A DNA stretch of 64,000 nt from Solanum dulcamara (GCF_947179165.1 NC_077238.1:74461257-74525256); one strand, 5' to 3'; positions 11,578-26,700 are shown, numbered from the stretch's first letter. Translations and numbers: made by a program. Notes: generated by a model from the letters alone, not told the origin.

Positions 11578-12269
11578 CTTTAAATTAAAGATATTTTTAT
11601 GTTAAGTTGAAGTGTATATTTTGGTCACTTACTAACTTAAAGTATCAAACTTATAAATTGTGTCAAGTTTAAGAGTTTATCTATTCAATCTAACAATAAA
11701 AATAAATTAAAAATTAAATAATAAATTTTAATGTTGATTTTTTAAATTGGACAAGTTAAAATATATATTTATATTCAATACAACAACAACCCAGTTTGAT
11801 CCCACAACGTGGGGTCTGGGGAGGGTAAATGTACGCAGACCTTATTCCTACCAAGATAGGATGACTGTTTTCGGGAGACCCTCGCCCCAATAAAGCATAA
11901 AAAGACGTTAGATAAGGCTAAAAAGTGAAGTGGTCAATAAGTTCAAAGCTATAAGATAAGGCACAGAACGGAGACGCTACAAATAAAATAGAATAATCAA
12001 AGTACGGGAAGTAAAAAAGTAATAAGATAATAGCAGGCATCAGAGAACAAAATAAATTTATAGTATGCTAAAGCGTCTACTAATACGATAGACTACCATG
12101 ACTATGTACTAACCATCTACCCTAATGTGGGTCCTCCACACCCTCCTATCTAAGGTCATGTCCTTGATCAGCTGCAGCTGCGCCATGTCCTGTCTAATCA
12201 CCTCTCCCTAATATTTTTTCGGCCTAACCCTACCTCTTCTGAAACCATCCACGGCCAACCTCTCACACC
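11578..12269 (+). repeat. Right copy of the 692-bp direct duplication
   Basis: This is the original copy. Its LINE fragment continues past the duplicated region to 12410 and is bounded by an intact target duplication. The offset between the copies is 724 bp. Confidence 0.9.
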
Positions 12270-12410
12270 TGCGCACTGGGGCATCTGAGTCCCTCCTCTT
12301 CACATGCCCAAACCATCTCAGTCGCATTTCCCGCATCTTGTCTTCCATCGAGGTCACTCCTACCTTGTCCCGAATAACCTCGTTTCTAATTTTGTCGCTC
12401 CTGGTATAAA
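11781..12410 (-). mobile_element. 5'-truncated RTE-type LINE with a 23-bp target duplication
   Basis: Reading the minus strand from 12410 gives the C-terminal region of an RTE-clade reverse transcriptase ORF (words such as RWFGHVKRR and [10 protein letters not shown]), then a 3' untranslated region ending in a short TTG repeat (CAA on the plus strand). A perfect 23-bp direct repeat flanks it at 11758-11780 and 12411-12433, the expected trace of LINE integration. The insertion is 630 bp long and strongly 5'-truncated. Confidence 0.8.
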
Positions 12411-12433
12411 AAAATATATATTTATATTCAATA

Positions 12434-14376
12434 TAGTGAATAAATAAAAACTAAAACCGCGAGTTCTTAATTAGAGGAACCAACATTTCCTGTTTGTCCA
12501 CAAACACAATCAAGTATTTCCAGTATGTACCAAAAATAAGTAGACCAATGTCACCATTTGATCAACATTATGTCTAAAAATATTTTTAAATCTTTTAGTT
12601 AAATATTGAGTATTATCAAAAGTAAATTTTAAATTGATTAGTCAAATATAAATTGCTTCACATTGATAATATTTTTTTAAAAAAAAATCTTTTAAAATAT
12701 ACTAATTTTAGAAATTTGTCCAAACAGATTTTAACACAAATCTATATGAAATGTCCATCAAGCTATCTACCCCTTGAATTATGGAAATGGGTAGAAAGAA
12801 TACTCCTAAACAATGAAAATAAAGTAAGTATGTTATAGTTTGATTTTTGACACAAATATATTCTTTAAGTGCATCAAGTTGCATATGAACGATTCGAGAT
12901 AGGGCAATTATATTTCTCATCTATATTTTTACACAAAATGTCATTTTGTTAGCAAATTTGAGCAAAAACACTCTTAAACTACTGAAAATGATGTGATCAT
13001 GCCCTGTTATTTATTTATTTATTTGTATAAAAATGTCTTATTGTTAGCTAAGTATAATGCAACTGAGAGTGAATATTTAGAACAATTATACTCGCCATTT
13101 GCTTTTTGGCACAAAAAAAGCCTTGCGATTAGTCAAATAGAACAAAAATGAGAGTGAGTATTGAAATAGGGCAATTGTACTCATCATTTCCTTTTAAAAA
13201 AATTTAGTGATTAGTCAAGTAAAATAGATATAACCTTCTCTGAACTAAATCAAAAACATCTATAAGCAGCTACGACAACCTATAAGCATCAAGGAGGGTT
13301 GAACCCTCCAATTCAAAGATTCAATTTCAATCTCATTTCAAATTGAAGAAATTAACATGTAATTTTTTAAGATAAACTCATTTAGATAGATACAAAATCA
13401 ATCCAAAAATTCAAAGTTTTAGTTGAACGCCTCAGTTCAAAAATTTCAACTAAATCCATTGTACTTAGTGGAATTCTTTTGTTTTTATTTTGATTTATTT
13501 CACTAATTATGTTACTATATTGTTACTATGATTATTACTTTTATAACCTAAAATTTCAACTTTTAAATAAAATATTATTTTATACTAATTTACCTCTAGG
13601 TGAAGTATGAAGAAGGAAGGCTTATCTATTCCACTTGGCTAACAGGAAACACATTTTCATGTCGAAAAACAAATAAATATTAGAATTATTCTATTTTTAT
13701 TCAAAAGCTTTTTTTGGCTTTTCTGTTTTTAGAAATTGGTATTAAGAGTCGATTTGAATTGACTTATAAGTTGCTGATAAGCTATTTTAAGCTTTTTTGA
13801 GTGTTTAGTTGGCCAATTTAAAATTATTTTGTACTTAAAATAAGCTCAAAATTTATTCGACTTATCTTAGCTGAAAATAGCTTATAAGCTTTAAAAAAAA
13901 AATAAGTTGAGGTAGCTAAAAAAGTTGGGCTACCCAACTTTTAATTTTGGCTTATAAGCTGTTTTAAATAAGTTGAGCCAAACAGATATTAAGTGTCTGT
14001 TTGGATAAACTTATTTTAATCAGTTTATAAGTTAAAAACTGCTTATAAATTAAAAAAAAATAAGTTAGGGCAAAGTCCATCTGTATAATCCCTTCTTTTT
14101 TGGTCCTGCTTTTTTGGCTTTTCTCTTTTTTAAAAAAATGGTATAAAGCCCATCTATATTTAAGTCTATTTTGATTTTTTTTCTTTTATTTTGATATACA
14201 TATTGAATTATTAAAATAAAGAAATGCAGATAGAGCCATTAAAATTTCTGACTTTTAAATCTCCACCCTTCATTTCTTATCATCCTCTCATCTAACTTAA
14301 CTAGCTTCCCTTCTCTTCTTCTTCTTTCTCACTACTTGTTGACAATTCATTTCCAAACTAAACCCTTAAACCCATC
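12434..14376. other. Upstream intergenic DNA of REC1, with a foldback repeat
   Basis: No gene is supported. Around 13740-14070 the words TTATAAGCT, AATAAGTTG and their complements alternate, giving an imperfect foldback of the type common in short MITEs. Motifs CTATTTTAAGC and GCTTATAAGC mark the arms. A TTTA repeat lies at 13009-13024. Confidence 0.4.
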
Positions 14377-14382
14377 ACATAC

Positions 14383-14421
<39 letters not shown>

Positions 14422-14423
14422 AA
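14377..14423 (+). repeat. CATA/TA microsatellite just upstream of REC1
   Basis: About five CATA units are followed by about 14 TA units. It lies 80 bp before the putative leader splice donor of REC1 and downstream of a pyrimidine-rich CTTCTTCTTC stretch, so it is probably in the promoter or 5' leader. It is likely to vary in length between accessions. Confidence 0.85.
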
Positions 14424-14500
14424 TGCATAATCATTATTGAAGGAAACACTTATTACTAAACACCCTTCTCTCTATTCTTGTTGCTTTGCTTTCCTCTTAG

Positions 14501-14702
14501 GTATGATTTTTCCATTCATTTATCAACGAATCAGCTTATTGCAAAAACGAATGATAGAAAGTAGATTTTTATTGAAATATTGAAGAATTTTCTAATTTTT
14601 TTATGTAAAAACGCTATTATTTTTTCCTTCTCATCAATTCAATTAAAATATTTATGAAAAATAAAAAAATTTACTAGTGACAAGTACATTCGAAAATTTT
14701 AG
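14501..14702 (+). other. Putative leader intron of REC1
   Basis: A good donor (CTTAG, then GTATGA) at 14501 and an acceptor (TTTTAG) ending at 14702, only 14 bp before the start codon, suggest an intron in the 5' untranslated leader. This is sequence inference without transcript support. Confidence 0.5.
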
Positions 14703-14716
14703 GTCAAGTTGGAAAA

Positions 14717-17700
14717 ATGGCACCAAATAAGAATGGCCGTGGCAAGACGAAAGGAGACAAGAAGAAGAAAGAAGAGAAGGGTATATTTTAAAAAAATTCT
14801 TTTAAGAGCTACTAACATTGATTTAATTTTCATATTTTGAAAGAAAAGCTACTAAAATATTATAATCATATTGTTAATTTGTTTTTGATATTCTTTTGCA
14901 GTTCTTCCTGTTGCTATGGATATAACAGTAAATCTTCCAGATGAGACTCATATTATTCTAAAGGTTTGTTATTTTTGTAAGATAAGGTTATCAATTAACC
15001 TGAATTTTTTCAATATTAGAAATATTGGTGAAATATTTAAGGAAACAGGATATTTGATTTTGCAGTCCTTTACTTATTTTTTATATTTTATATTTCAAAA
15101 TTATTATTTTTGTCTATTAAATTTTAAGTGATCATATTAATTAGCTGCATTTGTTACAGAATTTGAAAAAAATAATTGTTACTACATGATTATTATTTTT
15201 TTTTGCTTTGGCAGGGAATATCTACGGATAGAATAATCGATGTTCGTCGATTATTATCGGTGAACACAGCAACGTGTAATATCACAAATTTTTCATTATC
15301 TCATGAGGTAATTAAGGACCAAATTCCAATTTCTCATGCCAACAACTTCAGATTTTTTTCTTTTTGCCTTCTTATCTCTGATCATTCAGAGGGGCGTAGT
15401 CGTAATATAGGGTCCGTTTAAGTTTTTTTTGAAATTCGATTTGAATTTTTTATGTTATATATTTTTTCATGAACATAAAAACTCAATGAGATGTAAAATT
15501 ATCAAAATTGTCTCAATTGTTTATACAATCTTGCCAAATAAGCAAAAATCTATAAAATCGCATTATATATTATTACAAAGTTATACTAAAAAAATACAAC
15601 ATTTATAGATTAAACCTTAATTAATTCAATAAAAGAATAAAATTGCACATAAGTTATAGTGTTCAAGTTGTTAGTATCTAAGGAAATTATTTTTGTAATT
15701 AATGTTATTGACCACAATGATTAGTCTTCTCCACTTAATATAATGATGAATTTTTTTTATTATTAAACATTGGTTTGAATGAAGTAGTAATAAATTTGAT
15801 CAAAAATAATGAATTTGGTGAATATAAATGATAAATTAATAATTGATTTGAAGTAAAAATAAATTTTATATTGAAAAGAATAATCAGTACATGAGATATA
15901 AACGGTTTTAAAAGTAATGATATGAATTATAAATTTTATTTATATATGAAATAAATGGCTAGTAGATATATATAATAAATATGAATTATTTTTATAAAAT
16001 ATAAACTTGTGGGTCAATTTTTGTATTTGAAAAATCTCAAAATATGATTTGAAATTTCATCTCATGATATGAAATCAGGAGATGAAAGCAACGTAAAATT
16101 GCATGTTCAAACACTGATTTCATCTCATGATATGAACATGGTCAAATGCCTACTTAGTAACGAATGATCAGTCAAACGTATTTTTAAAAATAATTATATT
16201 ATATATATAAAAAAAAAAATCTAAACTTGACTTCTCTTTTTAATCTAAATAATAATACTCTAAAAAACTTATCTACTTCCATCTTTTCCGTTTCTTTAGG
16301 AGAAGTTATAGTGATTCATTTTAATTGTATTTAAATATATTCAATTATAAATTATTATTTAAATAGTTTTTATAAAAATATAATCAAAACACAATTTAAT
16401 TTTACCGCTAATTCTATAAGTTATTTTTTAAGAAAATTAAAATTTATGTCCAAACGCAAAAATTTATGATTTGACAGGTAAGGGGCCCACGTTTAAAAGA
16501 CACAGTGGACATTTCGGCCTTGAAGCCATGCGTCCTCACACTCGTAGAAGGTGAAAAATACGACGCCGTACTTGAAATTTCCACTACCATTTTTACCCTC
16601 AAACTTTTTGGTTATTTCTTTTGCAGAGGACTACAACGAAGAGAGCGCGACGAGTCACGTTAAACGCCTGCTGGATATCGTCGCCTGTACGACGTGTTAT
16701 GGTCCGTCCAATGGAGATTCCGGCGAGAATTCTGAAGCTACAAATGACACAAAGAGCGTTAAGAAATCGAGTAAGCTGCGGAAAAATGGAAAGGACAAGC
16801 GATCTCCTTCACCGCCGGAGGAGGCTGCAGCGGCGGTGGATGAAGACGGAGAAATGAGCAATTCCTGTCCGAAGCTTGGTAGCTTCTACGAGTTCTTTTC
16901 ACTTTCTCATCTCACGCCACCTCTTCAGTGTAAACTTCTTATTTTTGCTCTTTTTCTCTCTTCCACTATCTGTATCATTTTCGAAAAGAGCATGTTCACT
17001 TAAACTGTATTATCTTTGATCAATAATTCAAGATGCACTTTTTATCATATTAATATGAGAAAGACCACTAACTTATCATATAATTTTTCAACATTTAAAT
17101 TTATAATTTAATTTATTAAATTAATCTAATCGAATTTAGTTTGAAAGATTAGTCAATTTGTCTGTAAAGCGAAAAGCAGAGGGAGTATAGAATTTTAAAA
17201 ATATATGAAATCTGAGGTGTAAAACAGATGTAAGTTATTTGTGTTGCTATTATAAATTTGAAGGATAAAAGAGAATTTTAAAATTGAATCATTTCCAATT
17301 ATGAAAAAATAACATTCTTTTTGGCATAAAGTGAAAAAGAAAAAAGTGACATAAATTTAAACATAAGAAGTATATTTGAGGAGCTTAATTTTGTTTCATA
17401 CATGATTTTTTTCTTTTACATTATAAAACATTAAGAAATTAATACATAAAAAAATAAAAAAGATTGTTGATCCTCGTGCTTCAGGTTCTTCTTTTTCCTT
17501 TTTTTGGTTAATGGGGTAGTGTTAGTTCCTACTGTGTGTCGAATTGCATGAACAAAATAGGGCTGCGTTTACATTCAATCATTCATAACCATGGAATCTG
17601 AATTAACTTCATAAATGAAATAAATATATCCATACATAATGTATGCATCCAACTAATGAATGTACAGTACTTATTTACCTACATTTTTCTCAGTTAACAA

Positions 17701-20700
17701 TGCGTAAGTGAGAAATGCTTTGTAATGATTTATCGAAAGTAGTCTATCTACTTCCAAGGTGGGGTAAGGTGTGCATACACTCTACTTTTGCTAGACTCCA
17801 CTTTGTAGAACTACACTACGTATGTGAACTTCAAATAGTAGACTAAAATACTTTGAGAATTAAGATGTGTAGCAAAATTTCGCGATGAATGAAAAAACCA
17901 AATGAATTTTAAATCATAAACCATGAAAATGAATGTTTAATCACTATAAAAAATATATATTTTTTCTAAACATGTTGGTTGTTTATCATATTAATAACCC
18001 TTTTGTAATTACTTAATATTGACTCCTAGGATTAAATTTCTTGCTATAAGCATAGGGTGCATGTATTGTTTTAATTATTACTCCCTCCGTCCCATATTAG
18101 ATGGGACACTTCCAATTTTACACGATGATTAAAAAAATGATTAATACATTGGAAGACTTTACCATTTTGCCCTTTGTTTATATCAATGCAATATATATAG
18201 AGTATAGAAATAGCTAGTATTGGAAATTGTTTACATTCAAAAGGCCACATTAATTGTAGGGGTAAAATAGGAAAAATTTAATTAATTCTATCTTGATTTA
18301 GTAAGGGATCAAGTAATATGGGACAAACATTTTTAGTAGGATGCCCATCTAATATGGGACGGAGGGAGTATTGTTAAGTGAGCATGTATTTTATTTGCGT
18401 GCCATTACAAAAGTGTGTGAAGATTATTTTTTGACTCTATAGTTTTGAGCAGTTTTACCTATAATAATGTAGAAATATTAATAGAAAGAAATAATCACCT
18501 AGTCAATATGACATCACTTATAGTAGAAAAGATCAATCTCTGTCTTTGGTATGCTATTTAATGCCTAAAGCTAAAAAATATAATGCAAGGTCTGATGTGA
18601 AGATACAATATCCGTCTTTACTGATGAAAAATATGTTAAACATCTTCATCTATATTTTTGTGTGTGTGACTCATTGCATCTCAGTTGATGTTTATATTCT
18701 TTTTCCTTCTCATATCATAAGTTCAATATGTTCTCTTTGACAAATCTCTAACAAATTAATTCTAGTAACTCTATATGTGTTCCTTAATCTTAGAACTCAG
18801 CCAAGATTTAATTGTGTAATGAACAATCCCAATTGACACCAAATTTCTTTTCCTAGCTTCTAATACATGTTGGAGAAAGGACATAAAAAATAACTTAGAT
18901 GGCAAATTATCCCTTAAGATCTGCCTTTCATCTTTTTCTCTCAGGGAGTGCATTCATTTCTCATCATCACAGGTGCAGATCCTTGCTTTATTATAGTTGT
19001 GCACTAACTAAATTAACCATATTTATTTCAGTTATAAGAAGGAGAACAAGAAAGGTTGATGAAGTTCCATCAAATGATTATCTTTTCTCACTTGAAGTAA
19101 GCCTCTCTAGAACTAGCTGATTCTTTCTTCCAATAATTTGACTAATGCGATTTCAGATATGTTTTTTGATGTAAAATTTTAGATGTGTTTTAACCATGAA
19201 ATAATCTATAATGGCATCTCTAATTGTTTGCAGGTAAAACTATGTAACGGGAAGTTGGTTTTGGTTGAAGCTTGCAGAAAAGGTTTTTATAACACTGGAA
19301 AGCATGGGATACTTTGTCACAATCTTGTGGATTTGTTGAGACAACTAAGCAGAGCATTTGACAATGTGAGTTCGACAGATTCTCTTTCTTCTTCAGTTTA
19401 AGTTTGAGCATTTGCTTGCGAGGGCCCAGTGTATGTGCTCTCTGAACTCTTAACATAGATGATCCCTCTTTTTCAGGCCTACGATGAGCTCATGAAAGGA
19501 TTTCTGGAGCGTAATAAGGTGCCGTCCATATTTTTAACCACCTTAAATTCTAGAAGGAGTGCTTATAGTGAAAAAGATATCCTCTTCCATTGAGAATCTC
19601 ATGTACACAAAGGATGTAATTTTTTTTTCTTTTTGCTACAGTTTGGGAATCTTCCTTATGGTCTCAGAGCCAACACATGGCTTGTTCCCCCTGTGGCTGC
19701 ACAGATGTCATCAATCTTTCCATCTCTGCCTGTGGAGGATGACAAGTGGGGAGGAAATGGAGGTGGTCTAGGCCGAGATGGAAAAAGTGATTTATTACCT
19801 TATGCAAGTGAACTTTTGTTTATTGCATCTATGCCTTGTAAGACAACAGAGGAGAGGCAGGTTCGAGATAGAAGGGCTTTTCTTCTTCATAGTTTATTTG
19901 TTGATGTTGCGATTTCTCGGGCCATCTCAGCTGTGCGACATGTAATGGAGAAAGTTAAACCAGCTCATTCTGATGCAAACAGAGAAATCATTTATAATGA
20001 GAGAGTTGGGGACTTGAGCATATCGGTCACCAAAGATGTGCCGGATGCTAGCTGCAAAATCGATACCAAAATTGATGGATGTCAAGCAACTGGAATAGCT
20101 AAGAAAAATTTGATTGAAAGACATCTACTCAAGGGGATTACTGCTGATGAAAATACTGCTGCCCATGTAAGTAAATACTAAAGAGAATGGTGTTGATCTA
20201 CTGTTTACTGTCTGAAGTCTTGCATTTTGTTGAAATGAAAATTGCTGGACTTTGCGTTCAGGATATTGCCACTTTAGGTGTTTTGAATGTAAGGCATTGT
20301 GGTTATATTGCGACTGTAAAAGTTCAAGGGAAAGAGAGTGACAAAGTGGGATCTCCATCGGAAAGCATTGAACTTGCTGATCAGCCTGATGGTGGTGCAA
20401 ATGCCCTTAATATCAACAGGTATTACATGTTTTCTCATAAGAAGTATGTTGAATTTTCTAGTAAGTATGCATTACAGAGCCAAAAATAAGTACGCATGAG
20501 TTGATTTCCATGGTGGTTTCATGAAACAGAAGATATAGGTTTTTCTTTCATTCTTTTTTTCCATGATAAGTTAAAACAAACAATAAACTTATGTTAAGCA
20601 CTTACTTGCAGAAAGAATTATTAACTTCAATAACTCTGTATGCTCAATCTGGTTCAGCATTTAAAGAAGAGAAGTTGTAGGAGGAAGAAATTATTCCGGA

Positions 20701-23700
20701 GAAAATGAATTCAACTAGGAGCTAATTCTGATATGACATGTCAGAAGTACACTGCATTCTGATAGCTAAACATGTATGTCAAAGATATGTCCTCAGAAAT
20801 GCTAAAAGTGACCACCAGAAATCAGTGGCGGAACCAGGAATTTTATGAAGGGGGTTCAGCATTTTATTACCTAAAATCTAGAAAAAAAAATGTGCTAGTT
20901 CGGATTCGAACCCTCGAGCTAAGACAAGCTAAGGCAAAATATTGAACCCCTTTGCGATTGAGTTATTCCCTTAACTTATGCTTAGGGGGTTCAATGTTAA
21001 ATATATACTCATAAATTAAAAAAATTATCTTATATATATAGTGTAATTTTTTTACGAAGGGGGTTCGAATGAACCCCTTGGACACCATGTACGTCCGCCC
21101 CTGCCAGAAATTACCATACAGATATTAACTGATGCAGAAGTATCTATTGATTTTGAAAAAACTCTTGATTTTGCTATTTATGAACTCTTGAGTATAGTGC
21201 CACAAGAACAAAGAAAATAAAAAAAAGGGGGGGGGGGGGAGATTAGGGTTAAAATTTAGGAACCATGATTATAATCTTAACTTCCAAAAACATTTCTAGA
21301 ACTTTTGAAAACATGGAAAATGTTATGCAAGATCCTCGAATTTTCTAAATACTCCTGTATCATCTTGGATGTTTAGAACCTCCTAATCCCTATCAGATTA
21401 TTTGTCCTTTACTAAAGATTTATTATCGTTTCCAACTTTCTGCATTCTGATGATAAACCAACTACTGATTCTGATATTTCTAGGACAATTTGCTAGTGGA
21501 GCTGTGTTTCCGTTGATCTACTCAAGTCTTTTATTATCTACGCATCCTGCTTTAACATTATATCTTGCAGTTTAAGGTTTCTGCTTCATGAGAAAGATGA
21601 CAACAAGGTAATGCATTCAAAACCCTCAGAATCTGAAGAGATCAGTTCCTCTCGGGCATTTGTTAAGAGAATACTAGAAGAGAGTCTTATCAAGCTTCAA
21701 GAACAGAATATAGAAGGTGACTCTTTCATCAGATGGGAACTTGGAGCTTGCTGGATACAGCACTTAAAGGATCTAAAGAAATCAGAGAAAGATAAAAAAT
21801 CTCATACAATGAAGACAAAAGATGAGATTAAGGTTGAGGGACTGGGAATACATCTCAAATCCCTTAAGAACAGAAAGCAGAATGAACTCCAGTCTGAAAG
21901 CTTCAAACCTGTTGCAGATAGTGTAGATGGGAGATCAGAAAAAGATGTCTTTCCATCAGAGGATTCTCAACGTGAGACTGATGCCAATCACAATCAGCTC
22001 AGACTGAAGTCGTTGTTGTCTCATGATGGTTTTACTCGTCTGAAAGAGTCGGAGACCGGACTTCACCTTAAGGTGGCAACTAGCGAGTCTTTATTATTTA
22101 TTGACAGGTTACTTCATCAAAAAATGTTCAGTGACAGGGTAGAAGATAGCTTTAGTTGAAATCCATTTTCTAACACCCTCCTTCTTTGATAGTCTGTGGA
22201 AGAGCTGATTGATTTGTCGCAGAAGTACTACAATGAAGTTGCCCTTCCAAAACTGGTAATCGTAATTAATTACTGTTTAGAGATGACTGATAAATAGAAA
22301 AAGTGGTCTCTTAACTGTGTCTTAATTGATAAATGTATTACAGGTTGCGGATTTTGGTTCTCTGGAACTCTCACCAGTTGATGGTCGAAATTTAACTGAT
22401 TTCATGCATACCAGAGGTCTGCGTATGCGTTCTCTTGGACACATTGTAAGTCTTTGTGATCATTTTGATTTTTATACCCTTAGGGATTTCTTGTATATCT
22501 ATAGCGTCCCTGTGATATTCTTTTTTTTCCTTCAATTGCCAAGAAAAAATAAACATACTCCATTTTTTAAAATTTAATTTACTGTCTACTAAGAAATTAG
22601 TTTTACGCCGACCATAAAGAACCTTTATTTGTGTAAACTTTCTTCTTTTATTTATTATACACTCTTGAATGTCCACAGTCATGCTGTTTAAAAACCTATA
22701 TTGGTGTCCCAATCATAATACTAATATGCATAAGAAATTAAAGTGCCACGAGATTCTCGTATAAAAACATTGCATATTTGTTACTGCTATGGAAAGTATC
22801 CCAAGATAATCTGAAATTTGAACTTCACATTCTTCATCTCTTACATGTTGCCTCTACATTGATCTGATAGGAGGTCATTATGAATACATACACAACTGTG
22901 AGAAAATATTATACTGATTATTTTCCGTATGAACCCTTGCTATTTATTCTCTTTTTGGCAGATAAAACTTTCAGAGAAGTTATCTCATGTGCAGTCTCTA
23001 TGTATACATGAGATGATAATAAGAGCTTTTAAGCATATTCTGCAAGCTGTTATTGCTTCGATCATTGAGATTGAGGATCTGGCTGAAGTAATTGCTGCTA
23101 CCTTAAATATGATGCTTGGGTTTCCTGAAAATGATGAACCAAATGAACCCCATGGCATTGACCCATTTGTGTGGAGATGGCTGGAGTTATTTTTGAAGAA
23201 TCGATATGAATGGGAGACTGGAAGCTTAAATTACAAAGATGTGAGGAAAATCACAATTCTTCGTGGTTTATGCCATAAGGTATTTCAAATTTGTTTTCTG
23301 GTCAATTAGGAATGAACATAATCTTGCCAGTATTCATGCTTCAATTTGTGTTTGGATTGATAAACACTGTCCAAGTGAAAGAATAGGAAGCAATGACAGA
23401 CTCTAGTTTTGTGATCAAAGCCAAGGAAAAGCAGGAATACTCTTTATTTCATCTGTCATTATATGTCCAACATGTATAATTATGTGGTCACATTTGATGG
23501 ATCAGTAGACACACAGAATTATATGAAATGATTTAATGATAAAGGAACATATGCCTTTTCTTTTCAGGAAAACCATACTTATCGTAGGGACTAAAAACAA
23601 CTTTACATCTTGATTCTTGACTATGTCGACATATTAGTAAGATGTATCAAGCAGTTTAAATTATCACCAACTATGAATACTTGAGCATTTTTTTTTGTTA

Positions 23701-26700
23701 AATTGGTGATAGAACCAAAGAACTATTGACTAGCTTGACCTGTTCTTAAATCAATGTAAATAGGCACATACTTGTTTATGTCACTTATGTATTCAATTTA
23801 GTGCGGGTTGTTGGTGCATAGCCTCAGTGATTCGATATTCATTTGATTCATCATTCCACGATCTTGTTCTATATTTAATTTTTTGGGTACACTATCTTGT
23901 TTCGTAAATTTTAGTATTGAAAGGAAAAGAGCAATGAAGAGTATATTTTTTCTATTCTAGGTGGGAATTGAAATTGTTCCAAGAGATTATGATGTGAATT
24001 CTCCAAATCCTTTTCGAAAGGAAGACATTGTCAGCCTAGTACCCGTGCATAAGGTGATAATGCAAATCCTGCTATCATATGTGATAATTAGAATCTCTTA
24101 TTTATATTTTTCGAGCCACTAAATTTTTCCCACTTCCCGTTGGATCTTTGTGTTTTATACTCTGCAGCAAGCTGTTTGCTCTTCTGCAGACGGGCGACAG
24201 CTTTTGGAATCATCTAAGACAGCTCTGGATAATGGGAAACTCGAAGATGCTGTCAGCCATGGGACTAAGGTAACTAATATCCAAGATAGGAGTAAAGAAA
24301 ATTTCTTCGTATTACATTCTCCCTTCTTTATATTGAAACCACCAATTTTCTGTAGCTTCGCATAGATGATTAAGAAAAGAGATTGACAAAAGACAGAAAA
24401 AAAAGTTTTGGTAATAAATAATTAACTTTTTGTCCACCATTTGGTCAATAGTGCAATTTATGGTGCTTTCAGGCGCTTGCTAAGGTGGTTGCAGTATGTG
24501 GTCCCTACCATCGAATGACAGCTGGAGCATATAGCCTTCTAGCTGTTGTTTTGTATCACACTGGTGATTTTAATCAGGTATTCTTCAAGACTCATTAGCT
24601 TAGGGCTTCTAGGCCTAAATTCATGTTTTTTCCTGCCTTTTTGAAATATGTGGCCTCTTGTCCTTTTATACTTTCTAGTATGTTAATACTAGTGTTTCAA
24701 TGACAGGCAACTGTCTATCAACAAAAAGCCCTGGACATCAATGAAAGAGAGTTAGGGCTTGATCACCCAGATACCATGAAAAGTTATGGAGATCTTGCAG
24801 TTTTCTATTACCGACTTCAACACACAGAGTTGGCTCTCAAGTATTTAGTTCTCTAAGATGGCCAAGTATTTTAAATTTTTTGTGCTGGTGACAATTATGA
24901 TGATGTGTGTTAACAGACCCATCCCAATTCTTGGTTACACAATATGGGGGTGTTAAAGTTGTCCCACTTTGATTGAGGAAATTACTATTGTCTCCTTAGA
25001 TGATCTTGACTGACCCTCATTTAACGAACTAGCTTTTGAGATTGAGTTAGATCCAGTTTTTTTTTTTTAACGAATGAGTATTAATAGTGGGAAGGTGAAA
25101 TAACAATTGTCTGGAGTCAAGCTAGTTTATATGGATATAACAGCTTGAAACTTGGTAGAGATATGATCTTTAGAGAGAATTCAAATGATGAAATTGCATA
25201 GTTGACAGCAGGTGAGATGGATATAATAATCTTAATGAAATTTGATCTTGAGACAATTTAAATAACAAAATTGCACAGTTGACGTAATGAGCTTGTTAGA
25301 TTATGAAGACAAGCATTTAGTTTTACTATGAACTAAACAAACACCACCTGAGCACCTTTTTTATGCCCCGTGATTTAAAGATTTGAACCACTCATATTTG
25401 CTCCTTACTTTTATCAACTTAAATCCTGTTTAACTCTGCAATTGTTTATGGTGTAATTTTAACTGTTCTATTCATAACTTATTGACAACTTACCTTCCCA
25501 TTGTTCAGTTATGTAAAACGAGCTCTTTATCAGTTGCATCTCACATGTGGCCCCTCACATCCAAACACTGCCGCCACATACATAAATGTGGCTATGATGG
25601 AGGAAGGGCTTGGTAATGTGCATGTTGCCCTCAGATATCTCCATAAAGCTCTGAAGTGCAACCAAAGGTTACTCGGCCGTGACCATATTCAGGTTCTCTT
25701 TGGCTGATGTTATGAGTATTTTTTTGTTTTGGTTTTAGCATTCACAACTTCCCGCCTACAGCCATGCATGTCTGGACAAACTGGCATTTACCGGCACATT
25801 GCAGTTTCTTATTTCCTAATTTACAAGCTAAGTATTAATTTGCTTATTTACAAAAGGGTGGAATGAGGATGGTTCACTCTCAAAGTATGTGCCTAAGGAA
25901 TGATTTCTTATTCCATTTCCAACTTCAATGCTGTGCTTCTTTGACCATGGAAAAAGCAAGTAGTTCTGTAGTTGTGCCAATCAAGTGACTTTGTAGGAAT
26001 GAGTGCAGGGTTTAGGGCTCCACAGTGTCAGTCTCTGTTTGAAATAGAATTTTTTTTAAGGTTCTCTTTTGTTTGCTATAGTGTCAGGGGTTTTGAGTAT
26101 TCCAGGGTAATCAGTTATCTACCTCAAAATCAGCAGGAAATGCTGACTAACAGTGCTGGACTCAAAGTTCATTCATATTCCAAATAGTGTGCATCTTTTT
26201 TTTTTTTTGGGGGGGTGGGTGGGTTAAAATGCTATCATTGACAGACGAGCTTACTTCAGCCTTTTAGTACTATGTTTGTGATTTAAAGACATTACTATTT
26301 GCTAGCTCATCACCTCCAACAGCCTGAGCCCTGACAAGTAACCGTGTGAAGAATGAGAAAAGAAGAGATGTTGGGAATGAATTTCTTGATTATTCCTCAA
26401 GCATGTTGGGGTTTATATAGTGTTTACAAATAATCCCAAAAAGGACAGCAAAGTATGCAAGTAATCCTAAAAAGGGACGGGAAGTAATGTCCATTAATCC
26501 CAATTCCTATTTACGCAAGTATAGAGATTCTAAACATTTCCTATATATACAAGGAATGAGCTCTTGACATATTAATAATTCCTAATTCTTAACAGAAGAA
26601 GGGGGGGGGGGGGGTGATCATGGAAGTTTATCTTGTGGGATGATAATTATGATTGAGCTGCTGACAGTTACTAGTTTCTTCTGCAGTGGAATTTGTAATA

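Noticed and set aside
12708..12920. Overlapping frames on both strands near 12.65-12.92 kb
   Set aside because: There is no similarity to any known domain, and the AT-rich composition is that of intergenic DNA.
19220..20400. Antisense frames across REC1 exons
   Set aside because: They are shadows of the coding strand in another frame.
22071..22159. Extension of REC1 exon 11 to the stop at 22159
   Set aside because: The family sequence continues after HLK with [10 protein letters not shown], which is found after a clear acceptor at 22193. Reading through would truncate the protein.
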